Of a stretch of DNA of 18,960 bases, positions 14,766 through 18,960 are shown piece after piece. Origin of the DNA: Candidatus Bathyarchaeum sp. (GTDB taxonomy: Archaea > Thermoproteota > Bathyarchaeia > Bathyarchaeales > Bathyarchaeaceae). The notes beneath the pieces are model-generated. The model was not told the DNA's origin. It ran no database searches and was given only the letters and a program-made list of their open reading frames with translations. The first letter of the stretch is position 1. Every line of letters starts with the position of its first letter. The position numbers and the translations under genes were made by a program. Location: NCBI GenBank assembly GCA_003096235.1, contig PIXT01000053.1, positions 1 through 18,960 of the forward strand, read 5' to 3'.

Positions 14766-15677
14766 TCAATGTTCGAAAAAGCTTGGGGGAGGGTCCCAAT
14801 CATAAGTTGCATGCACTTTCGCCATTTCTCCTGAATATTCAACATTTACGTCAAATGCTTCATATTGCCATCCCTTGATGTCCCCAATTGGAAATTCAGC
14901 CATTCTCAATAAGTTTCCTTCTGCGTCTCTAACACTTACGAGTATGGTTATGTTGTGTTTTGTGTTCAGACCTGAATTGAATATTGCACCGTTATAGTTG
15001 ATATATTTAGAGTTGCCATTCTCGTTGTTTGTCCAATTGTCATTGACTAGAAAAGGTAATCCCTCTTTGAGGTGTTGATAGTTATCTTGAAGATGTTCAT
15101 ACTCTGTTTGAATTTTCAGAATATAACCTCCAATTACTACTGAAGCAATCAATATTGCCACAAAAACAAGAAATGCCTTTCTTGTTCTCCATTTCATCTC
15201 AAATGAACTACTTTTTTTATCCGATGTGACTGTTCTTTTATACATTAGAACTATCGAGGCAAAGCCCAAAGCGATTAATGTTAAACCAAAGTAGGTGAAA
15301 TAAAAATCGTAATGGTTTGGAGCATATCCCCGTCCAATACTTGTATTTGGTGTAAAGACAACAAGAATGTAGCCAATTATGATTGCTAATGATGAAATAG
15401 ACAATTTTTTTCTCGCATTCCAACTTCTAAAATAGTCTAATCCTTTGCCTTTAGTCAGAAATGTCAAAGTAAAAATTGTCAAAGGAATGACACTCATTAT
15501 AAATAGAAATGGCAAATACCTTAGAAAAACAGAAAAAACATTATCTCCAGTCCAACCAAAATTACCTAAACAATAAGACAAGTAAAAAATCAAATACCCC
15601 GTGGCTACTCCACCTAAAGTTAAGGAGTATACTATTTTCAGAGGAGTTGTAAACTTCAAGGCAGAAGTTGATTGCAT
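14766..15677 (-). CDS. five-helix membrane protein with C-terminal soluble domain, unknown
   Basis: 303 residues. Predicted helices lie at about 14-37, 49-73, 92-109, 125-146 and 168-187. After the last helix, a soluble part of about 115 residues contains YINYNGAIFNSGLNTKHNITILVSVRDAEGNLL, which resembles beta-sandwich modules of the FxLYD kind; this likeness is only suggestive. The ATG at 15677 has GAGG 7 nt ahead. The gene is flanked by the identical repeats R1 and R2, and its base composition is AT-richer than the operons to the left. No function can be given. Confidence 0.7.
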   Translation of the reverse strand: MQSTSALKFTTPLKIVYSLTLGGVATGYLIFYLSYCLGNFGWTGDNVFSVFLRYLPFLFIMSVIPLTIFTLTFLTKGKGLDYFRSWNARKKLSISSLAIIIGYILVVFTPNTSIGRGYAPNHYDFYFTYFGLTLIALGFASIVLMYKRTVTSDKKSSSFEMKWRTRKAFLVFVAILIASVVIGGYILKIQTEYEHLQDNYQHLKEGLPFLVNDNWTNNENGNSKYINYNGAIFNSGLNTKHNITILVSVRDAEGNLLRMAEFPIGDIKGWQYEAFDVNVEYSGEMAKVHATYDWDPPPSFFEH

Positions 15678-15816
15678 AAATAATCCTCATTTATCCTACT
15701 CGTGCACTACAACATGAAATCTCAAAATATGTTCTTATCATTTGTGAATCCAAAATGTGTATTTCCCTTCAGAAGTCTTGAAAAAAATCTTCTTGCCCTT
15801 TTTCATTTAGAGGTTA

Positions 15817-15840
15817 ATATTTAATCAATTGATTAAATAT
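15817..15840. repeat. perfect 24-bp palindrome
   Basis: ATATTTAATCAA at 15817-15828 is followed at once by its exact complement TTGATTAAATAT. The palindrome ends where the 34-nt repeat R2 begins, sharing one base. The matching position before R1 has a degenerate version (TTTAATCAACTAATTAA). Confidence 0.8.
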
Positions 15841-15873
15841 CTCCCGCAATCCGAAATCTAACTCTGATTTCTA
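15840..15873 (+). repeat. 34-nt dispersed repeat, copy R2
   Basis: Identical to R1 across 34 bases and in the same orientation, 1188 bases away. Looser similarity continues to about 15891 (TTTCTCTAAATAATGGATT). Together R1 and R2 form direct repeats around the 303-residue membrane gene. Read on the minus strand, the core would encode EIRVRFRIAGD followed soon by a stop. Confidence 0.85.
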
Positions 15874-16185
15874 ATTTCTCTAAATAATGGATTTGATAAA
15901 TTAGCTCACAAAAACGGATAGAAGTAACATCTAATATGCAAGTAAGGCAATCACGAAGTGGATAAAATAGTTTTTTCTTAACGACTACAACAACTACTGT
16001 AACCATAATCAAGAATAACGGAATTATCATAACGGAAACTCTGCAATAGTAACAACATCAATAGGATTCATTATAACACGAACCAATCACATCATCATGT
16101 ATCATATGGCTGAAGCAGCAAAGCAATCGACTGCTGATTTATTGTAGATTGAGTGTACGAAACATTCAACATTTTAAAATCCATG

Positions 16186-18309
16186 TTACTCTCGGGCTCG
16201 TTTCTCCAGATCTCGCGCCTTAGTCATCTGATAATCTGCAAACTCTTTCATTTCAATTGACCCTGCAAATACCCCAAGATCTTTCCTCATTTTTGCTTCC
16301 GTTAACAGTCGATCTTTACGAGTAAACAACTCCATATCATCAATAAACAAACGTATCAATTTGTCAAGATCATTAACCAGTATTTTTAGGTTTGAATATG
16401 CAATTTCATCGCCAATTCTGACTTTCCTCTCATTCGGGTAATCAGGGTTCCCCTCCCACTTTTTCCAAGTTTTCCGAAACTTCTCTATTATTTTCCGTTT
16501 GAAGCAATACCGCACTTTTAAATTGTAGTAACAAACTCCTTGACAACTAAAGTTCGGACATTTCACAGCTATTACTGCAGATCGACCCTGAAAGTCCTGT
16601 GGAATTGTGAAGAAATTCGAATTAAACCATTTAACTTGATTGTTTCCATTTTCCTCAAGAATACCAGTAACCAAATTGTTTCCGAAGGGCGATTTTGCCA
16701 CAATTGAGATCTTATTTGGTCCAAGCCCAGGAATCGCCGTAGGTAAACCGATTGCTTTCCAGCTTAAGCTGAAGTAGTCTGTTTCTCCATTTGTTATGGT
16801 TGCATCTGCTGCTAGTAAAGGGTTAAAATCAGTTAATTCGCCTAAATTCCAGGGTGTTTCTTTTGAATGGTTGTTCCCATAATTGTCTTTCTGTAAAGGA
16901 GGGCTCACTTTTATTACATAATCGCAGTCCATCCCATAAGATATGTATCCAACTATCGAATAGTTAGGATCATGCATTCTTACAGCAGCGATCTTCGCTG
17001 AATCCCCCACTGGACGATCCTGTTCATCAAGTGCCCAGATTCCAAGGCGCTGCACATAAGCTTGTGAGCTACTTTGAAAATCTTTAACTCTTACCCAGTA
17101 GTATTGACCAAAACTTGGATCCATAGCTGGAGTAAATTTCAAAGGGTCGTGCCCTCCGGGACCAGGATCCACCCTGTTTAGCTCAGCAGCGTTTGGTTTG
17201 ACCGTTCTACCCTTTCCGTTCTTTAATGGACCAAATAAAACGAAAATTAAAGTCTCCTTGTCAGAGCAAACGGGCAAGGGGTGAACATTATATTTAAGTT
17301 CTCTACGGGTAGCAATGCCGTATGCAGACGATGAAGCTATCCATTCTGCATCATAAGCAACGATGGGGCTCGTGCACCCCTGCAGTTTACCGAACCCTGA
17401 AGGTTGAAGACCTGGAGAGGCGCTAATCACCTTTACCCGTTGCACGAAGGGCGGCATTGACAAATCCGCGGGTGGTGGCAGATTTGGAGGGTGGGAGGCT
17501 TCGTATCCTTTAATCCAACAACCGAACATGCTGCCCACGGCATAGAAATACCGTTTATCCCAAGCACAATATTTGGGAGGATAAGGCTCATAACAACAAA
17601 GAGTCACCCACTTGTAAGGAAAAGGAGTAAGCTCGACCAGAAAAGGTGCATTGTGGAAATTTTCTTCACCGACATTGTTCCCATATTTTTTGTTGTTTTT
17701 GTTCAACGATTTGAGGTTGGGAAGCACACCGAATCCTTTACCGTCAACATTATCGTTATATCCCCAATCACTGTAATAGGAATTTTCATCATCCCAATTG
17801 GTGTTAAAATAAAGATGATGCTTGTGAGCAGATTGATATATGATCGGATGAACACAATTATCCGTTGCACAATAATTATAGACTTCTAAATTGAAAGTAT
17901 TTGTAGGCCACTCCAAACCATAGAATCCGCCACCAAGGTTAATCCTCTCTAAAATCCACGTTATGCCTTGGTCTGGCGTTCTTAGCCAGAATGTTGCTTT
18001 GTCATTATCTCCTTCGTGATCATCAGAGCCTTCCACACTAGCTGGTCCATATCCGCCATCTTCTCTGAAAAGAAAAACCCACCTAATCCAAACTTTATTC
18101 ATCCAAGGTGTCGGTGTGACTTGGAAAAGAACATAAGGTTCATTCGGTAGTCTTGCTTTTTCATGGCTATCAAACTTTAGATACGGACAAAATGCGGTTG
18201 CAAGTTTGAGTTCCAAAAAGTCAACGAGCCCATCTTGGTCCTTGTCAAGTGTCGGATCATCCCCGTAGCACATGAATAGTGTTCGGTTTAACTTGACAGA
18301 GTAAGTCAT
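16186..18309 (-). CDS. large multidomain protein with Ca-binding loop, Vps62-like and PPC-like regions
   Basis: 707 residues. An EF-hand-like loop, DKDQDGLVD (22-30), precedes LATAFCPYLKFDSHEKARLP (36-55), SDDHEGDNDK (95-104) and SAHKHHLYFNTNWDD (160-174). That order resembles Vps62/DUF946-type proteins, which carry a P-x-L-x-F-x-x-x-E segment, a HEGD motif and a later KH motif. Residues about 487-602, with NGETDYFSLSW, look like a PPC-type beta sandwich. The last 100 residues are charged helices. There are about 15 Cys. No signal peptide is visible, and an in-frame stop lies 27 nt upstream, so export is doubtful although such domains are often extracellular. GGGGAG lies 7 nt ahead of the ATG. 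The family calls are from motif memory only. Confidence 0.72.
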   Translation of the reverse strand: MTYSVKLNRTLFMCYGDDPTLDKDQDGLVDFLELKLATAFCPYLKFDSHEKARLPNEPYVLFQVTPTPWMNKVWIRWVFLFREDGGYGPASVEGSDDHEGDNDKATFWLRTPDQGITWILERINLGGGFYGLEWPTNTFNLEVYNYCATDNCVHPIIYQSAHKHHLYFNTNWDDENSYYSDWGYNDNVDGKGFGVLPNLKSLNKNNKKYGNNVGEENFHNAPFLVELTPFPYKWVTLCCYEPYPPKYCAWDKRYFYAVGSMFGCWIKGYEASHPPNLPPPADLSMPPFVQRVKVISASPGLQPSGFGKLQGCTSPIVAYDAEWIASSSAYGIATRRELKYNVHPLPVCSDKETLIFVLFGPLKNGKGRTVKPNAAELNRVDPGPGGHDPLKFTPAMDPSFGQYYWVRVKDFQSSSQAYVQRLGIWALDEQDRPVGDSAKIAAVRMHDPNYSIVGYISYGMDCDYVIKVSPPLQKDNYGNNHSKETPWNLGELTDFNPLLAADATITNGETDYFSLSWKAIGLPTAIPGLGPNKISIVAKSPFGNNLVTGILEENGNNQVKWFNSNFFTIPQDFQGRSAVIAVKCPNFSCQGVCYYNLKVRYCFKRKIIEKFRKTWKKWEGNPDYPNERKVRIGDEIAYSNLKILVNDLDKLIRLFIDDMELFTRKDRLLTEAKMRKDLGVFAGSIEMKEFADYQMTKARDLEKRARE

Positions 18310-18710
18310 TATAATCTCCCCTTTTGAATATTAGATTGATTCGAGTTAAAAATTTACCTGCAAGTACGTATTACTGTGACAATTATGGAATTGGTTTCAA
18401 AAACGTCTCCAAAACTACTGTACATAATTAATTAGGACAAAAAGGTAAAAGCAAAGTCAAATCAAATAGTGTGATAAGCCAAAAAAACACCAACTAAAAT
18501 GTGATTTACTCTAATATTGAAGATATCTCCAACAATCTGAAATTAAATTCTGATTTCTACGGGCTCATTGAAAACACATCGAATGTTAACATGCAAATCC
18601 ACTAGGCTCGTTCTTTTGTTGTTTGTTTAGATTCTAAACAAAAACCATAATAGTAAATGCAGATAAAACCACAATAAGGGGAAAACAGAACGCCGAAGAA
18701 GAGCTTTTCT
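18310..18710. other. intergenic stretch with repeat R3
   Basis: About 400 AT-rich bases between divergent genes. It holds the likely promoter of the 707-residue gene (AAATTTTTAAC near 18345), the diverged repeat R3, and nothing else recognisable. Confidence 0.5.
18526..18559 (+). repeat. 34-nt dispersed repeat, diverged copy R3
   Basis: 28 of 34 bases match R1 and R2 without gaps, in the same orientation. The CTGATTTCTA end is fully kept, and GAAAT/ATTTC arms can still pair. The minus-strand reading has an internal stop, so this copy cannot code for the peptide implied by R1 and R2. Confidence 0.65.
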
Positions 18711-18960
18711 TTGATTGATTTGCTTCCAGCAACGATTAACACTGTTATTTTCATCTTACAAATTATCGTCGGCATTTATTTGCTATCAACGGTGTCCCAA
18801 AATGAGATTCTGGCGTATACTGGAGCAGGGCTTTATGCATTCTCGGGCATAGTTTTTGGTTGGCTACCAATAATTGAATTTCGTAAAAAAGGAAAAGTGA
18901 AAAATGGAAAAAGCTACATTCACACCACCCAAATTGTAGAAACGGGAATTTATTCTATTG
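18711..18960 (+). CDS. isoprenylcysteine methyltransferase-like membrane protein (C-terminus beyond window)
   Basis: 83 codons are visible and the frame is open to the right edge. The protein begins LIDLLPATINTVIFILQIIVGIYLL (first membrane helix). A second helix follows, around AGLYAFSGIVFGWLPIIEF, then RKKGKVKNGKSYIHTTQIVETGIYSI. The GKSYIHTT...GIYSI segment matches the region just before the RHPxY motif of ICMT/phospholipid-methyltransferase family membrane enzymes; that motif itself would lie beyond the window. The TTG at 18711 is the only usual start after an upstream TAA. The substrate is unknown. Confidence 0.7.
   Translation, partial: MIDLLPATINTVIFILQIIVGIYLLSTVSQNEILAYTGAGLYAFSGIVFGWLPIIEFRKKGKVKNGKSYIHTTQIVETGIYSI

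Larger units (their letters stand above)
15678..16185. other. intergenic stretch with palindrome and repeat R2
   Basis: About 500 bases between two minus-strand genes. It holds the promoter side of the 303-residue gene, a 24-bp palindrome and repeat R2. A minus-strand frame at 15833-16030 is open but has a low-complexity hydrophobic start and is probably not a gene. The rest shows nothing recognisable. Confidence 0.5.

Noticed and set aside
14640..15900. Repeats R1/R2 as integron attC sites (ATCTAAC resembles the RYYYAAC core)
   Set aside because: No paired GTTRRRY end is found in the same unit, R3 loses the core, and no integrase gene is present.
15833..16030. 65-residue minus-strand frame over repeat R2
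   Set aside because: It begins with a low-complexity hydrophobic run, has no ribosome site, and its tail is just the repeat; R3 has a stop in the same reading.
14757..18400. 13-nt direct repeat GAATTGGTTTCAA at 14757 and 18388
   Set aside because: A repeat of this length is expected a few times by chance in about 19 kb.
14652..18559. Repeats as a CRISPR array
   Set aside because: Only three copies, more than 1 kb apart with genes between them, no regular spacers and no cas genes.
1..18960. tRNA or rRNA genes
   Set aside because: No cloverleaf arms or conserved rRNA segments were recognised in any gap on either strand.

Overview
The window reads as archaeal chromosome, most likely from an uncultured mesophilic lineage of the Bathyarchaeia or Thermoproteota type; that placement is inferred from gene content only. 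The archaeal signs are a UPF0200/UPF0201 gene pair, an archaeal class I CCA-adding enzyme next to thpR, a glutamate synthase split into separate domain genes, TATA/BRE-like promoters about 25 nt ahead of inferred transcript starts, several TTG/GTG starts, and U-tract style terminators. The DnaK-GrpE-DnaJ set is of bacterial type, as in other archaea that acquired it by transfer.

Layout. 1-861 (minus): UPF0201 protein (cut by the left edge) and the UPF0200 P-loop kinase-like protein, overlapping by 8 nt. 862-1393: a long intergenic stretch with a G-quadruplex-type motif and a possible gene remnant. 1394-3400 (plus): thpR and cca, an RNA-end-processing pair; cca appears to have Asn in place of the third catalytic carboxylate. 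3451-8601 (minus): a tight five-gene glutamate synthase operon, transcribed in the order four-cluster ferredoxin, FAD/NAD(P) oxidoreductase, class II glutaminase, ferredoxin-fused FMN synthase domain, GXGXG domain. A small conserved-looking gene (8705-8920) diverges from it and shares a palindromic TATA box and a cluster of repeated motifs. 9038-9430 (minus): a PadR regulator with a perfect 10-bp inverted-repeat operator over its own promoter. 9497-9819: a strongly A/C-biased stretch with no gene, lying downstream of dnaJ.

9820-14250 (minus): a heat-shock operon, regulator-grpE-dnaK-dnaJ. The first gene encodes a protein with an ArsR-like winged helix at the N-terminus and a second helix-turn-helix at the C-terminus. 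It holds the position that HrcA holds in many bacteria. A candidate operator (TACTAC-N5-GTAGTA plus a direct repeat) sits at the predicted transcription start, followed by a leader of about 190 nt. DnaK has Ser where the family has a catalytic Asp of the DLGGGT motif.

14400-18960: a more AT-rich, accessory-looking stretch. It holds a 66-residue two-helix membrane protein, a 303-residue five-helix membrane protein, a 707-residue protein with a Ca-binding loop, a Vps62-like region and a PPC-like region, and the start of an isoprenylcysteine methyltransferase-like membrane protein. Three same-orientation copies of a 34-nt element (two identical, one diverged) lie in the gaps between these genes, one directly next to a perfect 24-bp palindrome. 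This repeat-punctuated block, together with the regulator-led heat-shock operon, is the least conventional part of the window.
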